A stretch of DNA of 17,466 nucleotides from contig CAJXTM010000008.1 of the NCBI GenBank assembly GCA_913061385.1, positions 1 to 17,466 of the forward strand, in the 5' to 3' direction. Of this stretch, positions 7,093 through 15,276 are shown piece by piece. A program made the translations under genes and the position numbers. The notes under the pieces are model-generated. The model was not told where the DNA came from, ran no database searches, and worked only from the letters and a program-made list of their open reading frames with translations. This DNA is from an uncultured Rhodopirellula sp. (GTDB lineage: Bacteria > Planctomycetota > Planctomycetia > Pirellulales > Pirellulaceae). Every line of letters begins with the position of its first letter. Position 1 is the first letter of the stretch.

Positions 7093-8379
7093 TTAAGCCA
7101 ACAACTCCTTTACAGGATCACCATCACCGCCAATTTTGAACGGACGTCCATTGGGTGCAAAACGCTCTGCTTCCAACGGTAATCCTGCGGCAGCAGCAAT
7201 CGTCTTGTTGAATTCTGAAACCGAGACATGGTCTTTCGCCACCGAGAACCCTTGCTTGTCCGATTCGCCGTAGACCTGCCCACCTTTGATTCCGGCCCCC
7301 ATCAGCAAACTACTGAATACCCCGGGATGATGATCTCGCCCACCATTGACGTTCATTTTTGGTTTGCGCCCGAATTCCGTTGTCAAAACAACGAGGGTTT
7401 CGTCCAACAAACCTTTGCTATGGAGATCTCGCAGAAGATTCCCGACTGCGTTATCGACATTCGCGGCACGCTCATCGAGTTTGGTGTAGAGATCTTGATG
7501 CATATCCCAGCCGCCATAGTTCACTTCGATGAACCGGGCACCACTTTCCACCAACCGCCTCGCAAGCAAACAAGCCTGGCCTAGCTGATTGCTACCGTAA
7601 GCGTCCTGAATCGCTTGAGGCTCATCTTTGATATTGAACACCTTCAACTGATCACTACCGATCAGTCGTCGAGCCTCACCATAAAGCTGGTTATAAGCTT
7701 CGATACGAGAATTGCTTCGTCGACTCTGAAAATTCTGATCAAACTTACTGGCCAAACTCAAACGCCGATTAAAAAATTCAGGAGTCAGATATTTGGGCAA
7801 CTTCGTATTCTGCAATCCGGCCGATGCGTTCGCGATCGGCACGGGGGACAGGGACGGCGGAAGGAAGCCAGCACCTGGGTGTCGATTGCTACCACCGATC
7901 ACATAATTTCCGGGCAGTTCCTTGTTGATTCGCCCGGTTTCTGAAACCATCCACGCTCCCATGGCTGGATGCTGAATGCTGTTGAGTTGCTTATAGGAAG
8001 TGCGCATCAGGTACTTTCCTTTGTCATGTGCACCCGTCTCGGTGCTCAATGAACGGACCACAGCAATGGCGCCTGCCAGATAGGAGAGCTTTGGAAAGCG
8101 GTCCCCAAACTGCATGCCGGGCACCCGAGTCTGAATCGGCTTGGTTTCGCCAGCCTCTTCCACACCCACCTTGGGATCAAAAGTATCCAGATGCGTCATG
8201 GCCCCATCCATGAACAGATAAATGATGTGTTTAGCCTTTCCAACGATCGGTGCGGCCTGTGCTTCACCAAACAAACCCTGTGATGCGACGGTTCCAGCGA
8301 AGGAAACACCAAGGGTCTGCTTGGCAATTGTCTTCATGAAGTCGCGGCGTTCTTCGGGAGCAAATTCTGGTCGGGACAT
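7093..8379 (-). CDS. DUF1501 family exported protein (sulfatase-like fold)
   Basis: This 428-residue protein of the DUF1501 family is abundant in planctomycetes and often found next to DUF1549/DUF1553 genes; its catalytic role is not established. The N-terminus carries a Tat-like signal, RRDFMK at 11-16, followed by a moderately hydrophobic stretch and an AQAA cleavage region near 40. Family blocks are visible: IIYLFMDGAMTHLDTFDPK (52-70), the GWDMHQDLY block, VLTTEFGRKPKMN, then GGRDHHPGVFSSLLMGAGI and GGQVYGESD. The DGAMTHLDTFD and GRDHHP motifs recall metal sites of the alkaline-phosphatase/sulfatase fold; that comparison is inference. The ATG at 8379 is preceded by a GGAG 6 bases upstream, supporting this start. 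It lies 138 bases after the PSD1 gene, with which it is probably functionally paired. Confidence 0.93.
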   Translation of the reverse strand: MSRPEFAPEERRDFMKTIAKQTLGVSFAGTVASQGLFGEAQAAPIVGKAKHIIYLFMDGAMTHLDTFDPKVGVEEAGETKPIQTRVPGMQFGDRFPKLSYLAGAIAVVRSLSTETGAHDKGKYLMRTSYKQLNSIQHPAMGAWMVSETGRINKELPGNYVIGGSNRHPGAGFLPPSLSPVPIANASAGLQNTKLPKYLTPEFFNRRLSLASKFDQNFQSRRSNSRIEAYNQLYGEARRLIGSDQLKVFNIKDEPQAIQDAYGSNQLGQACLLARRLVESGARFIEVNYGGWDMHQDLYTKLDERAANVDNAVGNLLRDLHSKGLLDETLVVLTTEFGRKPKMNVNGGRDHHPGVFSSLLMGAGIKGGQVYGESDKQGFSVAKDHVSVSEFNKTIAAAAGLPLEAERFAPNGRPFKIGGDGDPVKELLA

Positions 8380-8406
8380 TCGTATCTCCGTGGTGGCAAA
8401 CGCCAG

Positions 8407-8422
8407 TTGGTTGGTTGGTTGG
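8407..8422. repeat. TTGG tetranucleotide repeat
   Basis: Four perfect TTGG units (CCAA on the coding strand) lie 28-43 bases upstream of the DUF1501 start codon. Such a repeat so close to a start could change in copy number by slippage and alter promoter or leader spacing, but four units is short. Confidence 0.7.
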
Positions 8423-8478
8423 TTTGTACCTGAAAGGTAATTTCGTATCTGCGTTAAAGTCGTTGAGGCTATCTTTGG

Positions 8479-8498
8479 TCATACACCGGCGTGTATGA
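8479..8498. promoter_or_regulatory. Perfect inverted repeat between PSD1 and DUF1501 genes
   Basis: TCATACAC (8479-8486) and GTGTATGA (8491-8498) are a perfect 8-bp inverted repeat with a 4-base centre, CGGC. It lies 20 bases past the PSD1 stop and about 100 bases before the DUF1501 start. It may be an RNA hairpin (processing or attenuation) or a dimeric operator. No T-run follows on the coding strand, so a simple terminator is unlikely. Confidence 0.45.
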
Positions 8499-8517
8499 AA
8501 CAGTCTCTGCACACGGC

Positions 8518-10476
8518 CTACTGAATGAAGAGGAATTCTCTGGTATTCAACAGTCCCCAAACGATATTTCCGAATGCTTTTCCGTCTGTCTCAGTTCTGG
8601 AAAACTCGCTTGCCGCGGCACGGCGATCGGCCGCGCCAGGCTTTCGAGCAAGCACGCTCAGAAAAACAGCTTCCATTCGTTCGCGAGTGTTATCAACCGC
8701 GACAAGATTATCGACTAACGCTGATCCCGCTTCGAGCATGACGTGCGTGATCGGCCCGTTGAACATGGCAAGAATTTGCGGAACCGTCGCATCCTGTTGC
8801 CCACCATTGATCGTTTCACGATCCCCTTGGCCGAACTGCCTTAGAAAGTGGTCTGCTGGCACCGGTGATGGTAACTCGCTGGCGCGACAGAGAACGTTGC
8901 CTTGGTAAGCGTGTTGATTGAGCGATCTCTTGTAGGGATTCAAGAAATAGGTTTTTGAAAATTGCTCGGACTTGCTTTTTACACTGCTGTAGGTCGCTGT
9001 ACCAAAATCCAAGTTCAAAACCGGAGCCATTTCTGCTGCGGTTGGCCGCTGGAAAGGCCACGGGTTGTGCACCGCCAAAGTCAACAACGAATCCCAGACT
9101 TGCTCAGCAGTCATACGCCGAAGGATAGGCCCCTGAAAGTAATAGGGCTCGCCCGATGTGATCTCGTAGTCTGTCGACTTTCGCTGATAAGTACGACTGT
9201 AGAGAATCGTCCGAATGAACTCCTTCAAGTCGTAGTTATTCCGCACCATCTCTTTGCTCAGAAAATCAAGCAACGGCTCATTCATGCAAGGATGCTCATC
9301 ACGAAAGTCATCAATCGGCTCCACCAGACCCACACCCATGAATCGCTTCCACAAACGATTGGCGATGGTCTTGCTGAATTGTGGATTGTCGTCACTGGTC
9401 ACCCAGGCAGCAAACTGCTCACGCGGTGAACTGTTTCGTGCCTTGGTCGGAACTTCACCCCATAAAACGGCGGGCTCAACAACCTCTTTCGGTTTGGCAT
9501 CCTCGTACGCGTAATCATGCGGAAGACGCATCACAGTCTTTTTTAATTCACTGACACTGTAGGTATTCGCTCGAGCAATCCTCTGAAATTCGCCCGGAAC
9601 CCGACCTTTGTCATACTTGGTTCTCGCTTCGTTGATCAACAGGTTCGCTGGATTTTGCTTGGTGTACCCCGGCGAACCACGCTGAATTCGAGTACGAATG
9701 CCATTGGTGTAAGCAGCCAGTTCGTAGAACTGGTATTGGGTCCACTGATCAAACGGATGATCATGGCATTGCGCGCAGCCAATTTGAGTGCCCAACAGAA
9801 CGCGAATCGTATTGTCGACGTACGGCAACGGCATTCCATCGTCTCGCAGCTGAAATCCGACCGCAGGATTTTCCCACATCTTGCCATCAGCCGTGAGCAT
9901 CTCGTAAACCCACTGGTTGTATTTCTTGTTAATCCGAATCGAATCTTTAACGTATCCCAAATAAGGGTCCGCTACGATGTTCGTTTGCGGACGCTCAACA
10001 AGTCGCAAAACGTCAGCCCAGAAGTTGTACATATTGCTGACGTAATCGGGACTGCCCAATAGTTTGTCAATCAACTCTTCACGCCGCGTTTCGGAACTGG
10101 ATCCCAAAAACTTGGTCGCTTCCTTCAAAGTCGGAATGCGTCCTGCAACATCGAGGTAAACCCTGCGAAGAAAAACTTCATCGCTTGCCATTTCATTGGG
10201 TTGTTGATCCTCATCAAGCAACTTCGACTCAACCAGACTATCCAATTCACCGGCAGCACTTCGTACAGCGCGGCGGTTACTTGGATTGACGGGAACGACC
10301 TTCATTGCCACGGGAGTACGTTTACGAACACTCTCGGGTAACTTGATCTTTGGCTTCGCCGGAGGTTTCTTAGCTTTACCCCGCTGCGCGTTGACTGGCG
10401 CACAAAGCAAGACGCACAACCCCACCGCCAACAGATATCCAAAACACGTTCGTGGTTTCACTCGCGATAGCGTCAT
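8518..10476 (-). CDS. PSCyt2/PSD1 protein (DUF1549 + DUF1553), exported
   Basis: This is a 652-residue planctomycete-type protein with an N-terminal Sec signal (hydrophobic core about 12-27, cleavage near VNA at 28-30) and a basic Lys/Pro-rich stretch after it. DUF1549 (PSCyt2) spans about 75-275. It contains VFLRRVYLDVAGRIPT (101-116) and a c-type-cytochrome-like CAQCH motif, Cys234-Cys237-His238, in GCAQCHDHPFDQW. DUF1553 (PSD1) follows at about 350-645, with the usual SKTIANRLWKRFMGVGLVEP, DDFRDEHP and YSRTYQR blocks. Whether the CxxCH binds haem is unproven in the family. The family is usually paired with DUF1501, as here, and its function is unknown. The start ATG at 10476 places the signal peptide correctly. 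It opens the run of four exported-protein genes on this strand. No defect was seen. Confidence 0.93.
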   Translation of the reverse strand: MTLSRVKPRTCFGYLLAVGLCVLLCAPVNAQRGKAKKPPAKPKIKLPESVRKRTPVAMKVVPVNPSNRRAVRSAAGELDSLVESKLLDEDQQPNEMASDEVFLRRVYLDVAGRIPTLKEATKFLGSSSETRREELIDKLLGSPDYVSNMYNFWADVLRLVERPQTNIVADPYLGYVKDSIRINKKYNQWVYEMLTADGKMWENPAVGFQLRDDGMPLPYVDNTIRVLLGTQIGCAQCHDHPFDQWTQYQFYELAAYTNGIRTRIQRGSPGYTKQNPANLLINEARTKYDKGRVPGEFQRIARANTYSVSELKKTVMRLPHDYAYEDAKPKEVVEPAVLWGEVPTKARNSSPREQFAAWVTSDDNPQFSKTIANRLWKRFMGVGLVEPIDDFRDEHPCMNEPLLDFLSKEMVRNNYDLKEFIRTILYSRTYQRKSTDYEITSGEPYYFQGPILRRMTAEQVWDSLLTLAVHNPWPFQRPTAAEMAPVLNLDFGTATYSSVKSKSEQFSKTYFLNPYKRSLNQHAYQGNVLCRASELPSPVPADHFLRQFGQGDRETINGGQQDATVPQILAMFNGPITHVMLEAGSALVDNLVAVDNTRERMEAVFLSVLARKPGAADRRAAASEFSRTETDGKAFGNIVWGLLNTREFLFIQ

Positions 10477-10957
10477 TCAATACTCCAGAGTGCTGACAAA
10501 TGGGCCAGACTTAAGAAAAGGGGAGTGCAGATACTGTGGCACAGAAACAGGAAACCGCAGGCGTTATAATAGTCGATCCCAACGCTTCTCGGCAGGCAAA
10601 CCTAACTCTTGCCCCTTACGAACGCAGGAACCCCCGGTTTGTACCCACGTACAATCCGAAGAATCGCGCTCACCTGAGGCGTGTGCAGTTCCCACTTAGC
10701 GTCCATTTCTGGCAATCAAACGCCAGTGCTGGCTGCTGCCGTTTATCACCACCCACCTTGGATTCGCGATCAGCTAAAAAAATCGCTCCAAAACTGGAAA
10801 TTCTGTGTCAAAAAGTCGAAATAACCATCGACCTTGTCACTCAGCGAGCGATCATCGGGGACGAAAAAAATTGCTGCTCACGACATTTTTCTTCAGCAGC
10901 ACCATTTCGATAGCAATTCAACCGCAACTCACATCCCGCTTCTGGATCCTATTTCAA

Positions 10958-10984
10958 CTGCTGGGGGGTTAATTCCCCCAGCAG
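10958..10984. repeat. Strong GC-rich hairpin (10-bp perfect inverted repeat)
   Basis: CTGCTGGGGG (10958-10967) pairs perfectly with CCCCCAGCAG (10975-10984) around GTTAATT. The stem is stronger than any other hairpin in the window outside rnpB. No U-run follows on either strand and the nearest genes end or start more than 450 bases away, so its role is unclear; it could be the 3' hairpin of an unannotated small RNA. Confidence 0.8.
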
Positions 10985-11131
10985 ACGCCTGTCAACAGAG
11001 AGCCACGTGATTGCCACCGCTGCGAATGTTACATCGCCATGGACGTTGATCTGATGAATCCTCACTTCGCCGATAGCAGAGGTATCATCCGGTCCGCAGA
11101 CCGTACGCTAAAAGATCGTAGTCAGCATTCG

Positions 11132-11159
11132 AAAACACTCCACAGAAAACACTCCACAG
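11132..11159. repeat. 14-bp tandem duplication
   Basis: AAAACACTCCACAG occurs twice in direct succession (11132-11145 and 11146-11159), followed by AAAACC, the start of a third partial unit. It lies about 280 bases upstream of the SDR gene. It is most likely a slippage duplication; a regulatory role is unproven. Confidence 0.8.
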
Positions 11160-11436
11160 AAAACCAACCACTGACATATCAAGCACGACAGACGCTCGTG
11201 GTGCGTTTTGCTTGATCGATCGTGCTATCTTGGGCGAGCAAGATTGAACTCTGGTGCCACGAGGTCAATTTCCGACAATCCTGTATTCCGCTAAAACCGT
11301 ATGACGACGCGAGTGATTGAAATTCACCCGAACCACTTAACCAGTCAGCGACCTACGCTGTCACTTCCAAACAGATTTAAATAGCTCGGATCTCTGATGC
11401 AATTTTGATCAAGATCCATCCCGTCAGCACAAGCCT

Positions 11437-12255
11437 ATGCAAAACAATAGCAAGCAACCTTTTGATCTCACAGGACACCACGCTTTAATCACAGGTGGAA
11501 CCCAGGGCGTTGGCGCTGCAATCGCTATCGCACTGGCCACTGCCGGATCTGATGTGCTGTTGGTTGGACTGCACGATGACGATACTGCGCAGCAGACACT
11601 CAACATCTGTCGCAAACAGGGTGTAAAAGCAGACTTGCTACTCGCAGACTTATCCACTGCCCCCAAAAGCTACTTACCAGACCTACTGAAACGCACTGGG
11701 GAATTGGCTCCAACACTCGACTTACTAATCAACAACGTAGGCACTTACATTGACAAGCCCTACTTTGAAATGGATTTCGAGACCTACCAAACCACCATGC
11801 ATTTGAATGTTACGTCGGGCTACTTTCTCACTCAGGCAATTACCCGTCGCTGGGTTGAAGATGGAATTCGAGGTCGCATCCTTTTCACAGGCTCCATCAA
11901 CGGTGTTCTTTCAGAACCAGACCACACAGCCTATGACACCAGCAAAGGTGCGGTTGCTGCCATGGTCCGAACACTTTGTGTCACGCTGGCTCCGATGGGA
12001 ATCCGAGTCAATGCCTTGGCTCCGGGACTGGTCCGCACTCCATTGACCAAAGTTCTTGACGAGAACCAGCAGCTTGATTCGTGGATGAAATTCCACACAC
12101 CCAACGGCAAAGTCCCAACCGCTGACGTTTGCGGTGGCACTGCTGTTTTTCTTTTATCTGACGCTGCGGAACATGTTCAGGGCCAAACGCTACTGATAGA
12201 CGGGGGCATGAGTGTTTGGCAACAGCCAGACCCGCCCGAGGATTGGCCAGTTTGA
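11437..12255 (+). CDS. Short-chain dehydrogenase/reductase (SDR)
   Basis: This 272-residue classical SDR is predicted to be a soluble NAD(P)-dependent oxidoreductase. The cofactor motif TGGTQGVG lies at 19-26 and NNVG at 99-102. The catalytic tetrad is complete: Asn124, Ser153, Tyr166 and Lys170 (YDTSK). The later NALAPGLVRTPLT and the C-terminal LIDGGMSVW block are typical of the FabG/gluconate-5-dehydrogenase-like group. An HDD sequence follows the second strand (46-48), where specificity for NAD or NADP is set; I would not decide between them. Start ATG at 11437; no strong Shine-Dalgarno sequence is seen. It converges on the SMP-30-like gene with a 71-base gap. Together with that lactonase and the GH10-like protein, a role in sugar or sugar-acid metabolism is a reasonable inference, but the substrate is unknown. 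Confidence 0.93.
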   Translation: MQNNSKQPFDLTGHHALITGGTQGVGAAIAIALATAGSDVLLVGLHDDDTAQQTLNICRKQGVKADLLLADLSTAPKSYLPDLLKRTGELAPTLDLLINNVGTYIDKPYFEMDFETYQTTMHLNVTSGYFLTQAITRRWVEDGIRGRILFTGSINGVLSEPDHTAYDTSKGAVAAMVRTLCVTLAPMGIRVNALAPGLVRTPLTKVLDENQQLDSWMKFHTPNGKVPTADVCGGTAVFLLSDAAEHVQGQTLLIDGGMSVWQQPDPPEDWPV

Positions 12256-12326
12256 TTCAGCCCGCAACACTTGCTTAGCCGCAGTTCGCACGCTTGGCAA
12301 TCAAACCGAGAGCGATTCAACTCGAA

Positions 12327-13334
12327 TCAATTGGCTTTCAAACCGGCGATCGGCATCGCAACACGGTAGAGTCCTGTCCGTGCAGTGACGTACATTGTTT
12401 TCCGATCAGCTCCACCAAACGTTACGTTTGCTGGTTGCTGAGGAAAGGTTACCAAGCCCAAATGCTGTCCCGACTCAGAAAAAATCTCGACTCCCAGATT
12501 GGTCGTGACATAGAGGTTACCCTCGACATCAACCGCCATTCCATCACCACCGGTGTTGTCTTTCCCCTGTGGTTGCGTAAGTCGACAAAGGGTACGACCG
12601 TTAGCAATCTTGCCGGGCGCTGTCACGTCATAGACAAGCATTTCAGCCTGACGACTTGGGATCACATAGAGGCGTTTACCATCAGGAGACAGACCGATCC
12701 CGTTGGGAGCAGCAATGTCACCCGTGAGTCTGGTCACGTTTCCATCTGGATGAATGTAGTACACCGCCTGGATACCCTGTGGCAACGGTTGGGGCGCCCG
12801 AAACAGTGGATCGGTGAAGTAGATTCCACCGAACTTATCGATGATCAGATCGTTCGGGGCATTAAACCGTTTGCCTTCGTAGCTATCAGCTAAAACTTTG
12901 GATTGGGCCGTCTTGGGATCGTACTCAACCACACGCCCATCCATCTGGCAAACCAATACCCGTTCAGACGCATCCACCAAAACACCATTGGCATGGCCAG
13001 ATTCATTGGTGAACGTCCCGACTGTATTGCGATGTTCAAACAGCAGATGAATTTTGGCATTCGGGATGTCAGTAAAAAACAGGGTCCCCTGCTGGCTCCA
13101 TGCGGGTCCCTCAGTGAAGGAGAACCCAGTTTTCACTTCCTCGACCTTTCCAACCGGAGCGACGACGGCTTTGACGGGCGTTTGCTGTGCCAGAGATAGA
13201 CTGCTGGCTTGGACCACCAGTAACAGAGTAGCCACCATCATCCAAACCGCACATCGTGAACCCCACACAAGGTTAGGAACACGAGTATTCCCGCACAGCG
13301 TGCCACCAGCAGTTAGAGCCATCAATCTCATCAT
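12327..13334 (-). CDS. Exported SMP-30/gluconolactonase-like protein
   Basis: This is a six-bladed beta-propeller of the SMP-30/gluconolactonase/LRE family, which hydrolyses sugar lactones using one divalent metal. The predicted metal ligands are all present: Glu75 (FTEGPAW), Asn161 (NAPNDL), Asn211 (PNGIGLSPDG) and Asp264 (GGDGMAVD). I start at the ATG at 13334 (335 residues) because GAGGG precedes it by 4 bases; a frame from 13364 adds ten residues without such a site. The N-terminus is long and basic before a hydrophobic core (about 29-49, MMVATLLLVVQASSLSLA), so the protein is probably secreted or membrane-anchored. An internal start at 32/33 would give a more standard signal peptide. Downstream partner of the GH10-like gene on the same strand, 58 bases away, so co-transcription is plausible. 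The substrate lactone is unknown. Confidence 0.9.
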   Translation of the reverse strand: MMRLMALTAGGTLCGNTRVPNLVWGSRCAVWMMVATLLLVVQASSLSLAQQTPVKAVVAPVGKVEEVKTGFSFTEGPAWSQQGTLFFTDIPNAKIHLLFEHRNTVGTFTNESGHANGVLVDASERVLVCQMDGRVVEYDPKTAQSKVLADSYEGKRFNAPNDLIIDKFGGIYFTDPLFRAPQPLPQGIQAVYYIHPDGNVTRLTGDIAAPNGIGLSPDGKRLYVIPSRQAEMLVYDVTAPGKIANGRTLCRLTQPQGKDNTGGDGMAVDVEGNLYVTTNLGVEIFSESGQHLGLVTFPQQPANVTFGGADRKTMYVTARTGLYRVAMPIAGLKAN

Positions 13335-13392
13335 TTTGCCCTCAAAAACAGAATATAAAATCAATCAATAGCGTCCACAAGAGTGTCAGCGA

Positions 13393-14892
13393 TCAGACAA
13401 GGAAATCACGTCTCAGTCTTGTCAGATACTCAAGCAAGGGACGTTCATGGCCATCAGCATCGATCAATCCTGAATGACTAACAACGTGCGGAACCTGATC
13501 AGACCATCCTTCCCAGACGATGCCGTGAACAATGTGCTTTGCCAAAAGAGTTCGGATCAAAGGTCCAGCAAGCCTCAATTGTTCGGAAGCTGGATCCTCA
13601 AGTTGTGAATCATACTGAAGGACATCGCAAGGTGCCGCTGCCATCGGGTCGGGACCAACTCCCCCCGGCACAGACAACTGCACCAACATTGGCATCCCGA
13701 GCGTGGCCCAACGATCGACCATCTGTCCCAGCTCAACCGCAGACCGCGGGAAGGTTGCCTTGTTGGCATAGTTCATTCGAACTTCTAAACCGATCCCAGC
13801 CATTCCCAAACCGCTGCGTACCAGTGCATCTGCAAAATGCAGCGGCGATATCCCATCGCGATTCTGCCCCAGATACTCTCCGAACGGCTGGTCAAACGAA
13901 ATGATCGCAGGAGTTGTTGGATCTGCCCGCCGAACCGTTTGCAGGATACCCACCGAAAGACGCATGATCTGTTCATCACTCAACTGCATCGGCCCAGGAG
14001 TGTTGAGTCCGCTGGCACAATTCCATAATTGCACCGTACCACGAAACTTATTCACCGTCGTTTCTACGAAGTGAGTGACTGCCTTGAGGAATGCATCGAA
14101 GTCATCCTCCAGCAAGTACAACCAGTGCGGCATCAAACGCTCTCGGAAATCGATCAAGGGACCACCGATGATTCGCATCCCTTTGCTGCTGCAGAATTCA
14201 ATCACCTTTTCTGCGTCGTCATAAGAGAACTGCCCCGAATCGGTTTCGATATCAGCCCAATTCAAACGAATCGCAGCAGAATTAAACGCCGAGGTAAAAG
14301 CAGTGTTTGACTGCAGACCGAGCGGTGAAGGCGGAGTGACGGTGCCAGCCAGAAGTGTGCCGATTTGCGGTTCGCGCTGCTTACGAAACGCAATCGACTG
14401 CACTGCGTAACTTTCACCCAAGTCCGAAATTGCTTTTTCCAGCAGCAGAATTGCCTCCATTGCCGCATCGCTCGAGCCATCAGGGTCAGCTCTTCGTTGG
14501 GCAGCATCCAAAAACCGAGCAGTCCCCTGCTGCAGCAATTCAATAAACTCTTTTCCGAGTGTCAAACCAGCTCGCTGCCACGCATCCGATTGGATTCGAG
14601 CTCGGTAACAACTACCTCGAGCAAACTCCAGTGGCAGCAAATGTGGCTCGTCATCCAACGGTCGCAGACTGCAAGTGCTGAGTGTGCGAAACCCAATGCC
14701 CTCCAAAGGACAGGCCATGTACAGTTTGCCAGAAGATTCAATCGCCCTGGTGAGGGTCAAACGCGATCCATCGAACTCAATCTGGGACTGCCACGGTACA
14801 CCTTCAATTCCGCAGATGTACGCGTCACTCCACAGCGACTTTCCAATGAAATCGCTTGCCGTATGTGGGACATCAAAGTGGAACTGCCCCAT
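13393..14892 (-). CDS. GH10-like (xylanase-fold) protein with an altered active site
   Basis: This 499-residue protein has an N-terminal beta-rich domain (about 1-100, with ICGIEGVPWQSQIEFDG and FARGSCYRARIQ), a helical linker and a C-terminal TIM-barrel region resembling glycoside hydrolase family 10 (about 175-490). GH10-like blocks are AAIRLNWADIETDSGQFSYD (207-226), MRIIGGPLIDF (239-249) and VHGIVWEGWSDQVP (455-468). In active GH10 enzymes the acid/base glutamate lies in a W-x-V-x-N-E strand; here the matching strand reads VQLWNCASGLN (288-297), with no glutamate. The nucleophile strand may remain as GIGLEVRM (Glu370). No signal peptide is evident. I chose the ATG at 14892, where the first conserved residues (MGQFHFDVP) begin; the frame extends to an ATG at 14949. 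No clear Shine-Dalgarno sequence supports either. Activity is doubtful; carbohydrate binding or another chemistry is possible. Confidence 0.75.
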   Translation of the reverse strand: MGQFHFDVPHTASDFIGKSLWSDAYICGIEGVPWQSQIEFDGSRLTLTRAIESSGKLYMACPLEGIGFRTLSTCSLRPLDDEPHLLPLEFARGSCYRARIQSDAWQRAGLTLGKEFIELLQQGTARFLDAAQRRADPDGSSDAAMEAILLLEKAISDLGESYAVQSIAFRKQREPQIGTLLAGTVTPPSPLGLQSNTAFTSAFNSAAIRLNWADIETDSGQFSYDDAEKVIEFCSSKGMRIIGGPLIDFRERLMPHWLYLLEDDFDAFLKAVTHFVETTVNKFRGTVQLWNCASGLNTPGPMQLSDEQIMRLSVGILQTVRRADPTTPAIISFDQPFGEYLGQNRDGISPLHFADALVRSGLGMAGIGLEVRMNYANKATFPRSAVELGQMVDRWATLGMPMLVQLSVPGGVGPDPMAAAPCDVLQYDSQLEDPASEQLRLAGPLIRTLLAKHIVHGIVWEGWSDQVPHVVSHSGLIDADGHERPLLEYLTRLRRDFLV

Positions 14893-15276
14893 ACCGGCAC
14901 GCCGCGAAATGAACAGGGAAAAGGGAATGGACTCCCGAACGATGCACATCGGCTTGGTCCGGGGGCATCTATGTTAGCCTTTTCGCCTGAGTCCTGCGAC
15001 CATGCACGACAATGAAAGAATCTGTATCGATGTGCCGAAACGCTGAGCCGAAACGCTGTGCCGAAACCTAGCCGTCTACCATGAATCATGCCGTCAGAGA
15101 CCAAGCAGATCCGCCCCCAAACCTCTCCAATCGACAACCCGATTGCTTTCCACACCCCAAACCGCGAGAAACAAGCACGCTGAGCCTCGTATTTCAGAAC
15201 ATTTTCAACCCTGAAACGCTCTGCTACCAGTTGTGATCCGGTTGCTCTGTCACCGCTGGTTTGCCAAATTACCAGC
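14893..15276. other. Intergenic gap between GH10-like gene and purC
   Basis: This is a 384-base spacer between divergent genes, expected to hold both promoters. A minus-strand frame of 194 codons covers most of it and overlaps both genes, but the translation is rich in Arg, Ser and Cys without any motif, so I reject it. The only structure seen is the 13-base repeat at 15034-15069. If the GH10-like gene starts at 14949 the gap shrinks to 327 bases. Confidence 0.5.
15034..15069. repeat. 13-bp tandem repeat, 2.8 copies
   Basis: GCCGAAACGCTGA (15034-15046), GCCGAAACGCTGT (15047-15059) and the partial GCCGAAACCT (15060-15069) follow one another without gap. The array lies about 210 bases upstream of purC and 140 upstream of the GH10-like start. 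It could be a set of spaced protein-binding sites (13 bp is slightly more than one helical turn) or a slippage product. Confidence 0.8.

Larger units (their letters stand above)
10477..11436. other. 960-base non-coding region
   Basis: This large gap separates divergent genes (PSD1 minus, SDR plus). Its longest frame, 125 codons on the plus strand from 10536, is rich in Arg, Ser and Cys, has no recognisable motif and stops 520 bases before the next gene; I do not accept it. Visible structure includes a TATAAT at 10565-10570 with no good -35 partner, a 10-bp hairpin at 10958-10984 and a 14-bp tandem duplication at 11132-11159. An unrecognised small RNA is possible, but I cannot identify one. 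Confidence 0.5.

Noticed and set aside
10536..10913. Plus-strand frame of 125 codons
   Set aside because: No domain or signal is visible, composition is atypical, no ribosome site precedes it, and nothing links it to the next gene.
14365..15015. Plus-strand frame of 216 codons
   Set aside because: It is antisense to the GH10-like gene, whose own frame shows recognisable blocks; the plus-strand translation shows none.
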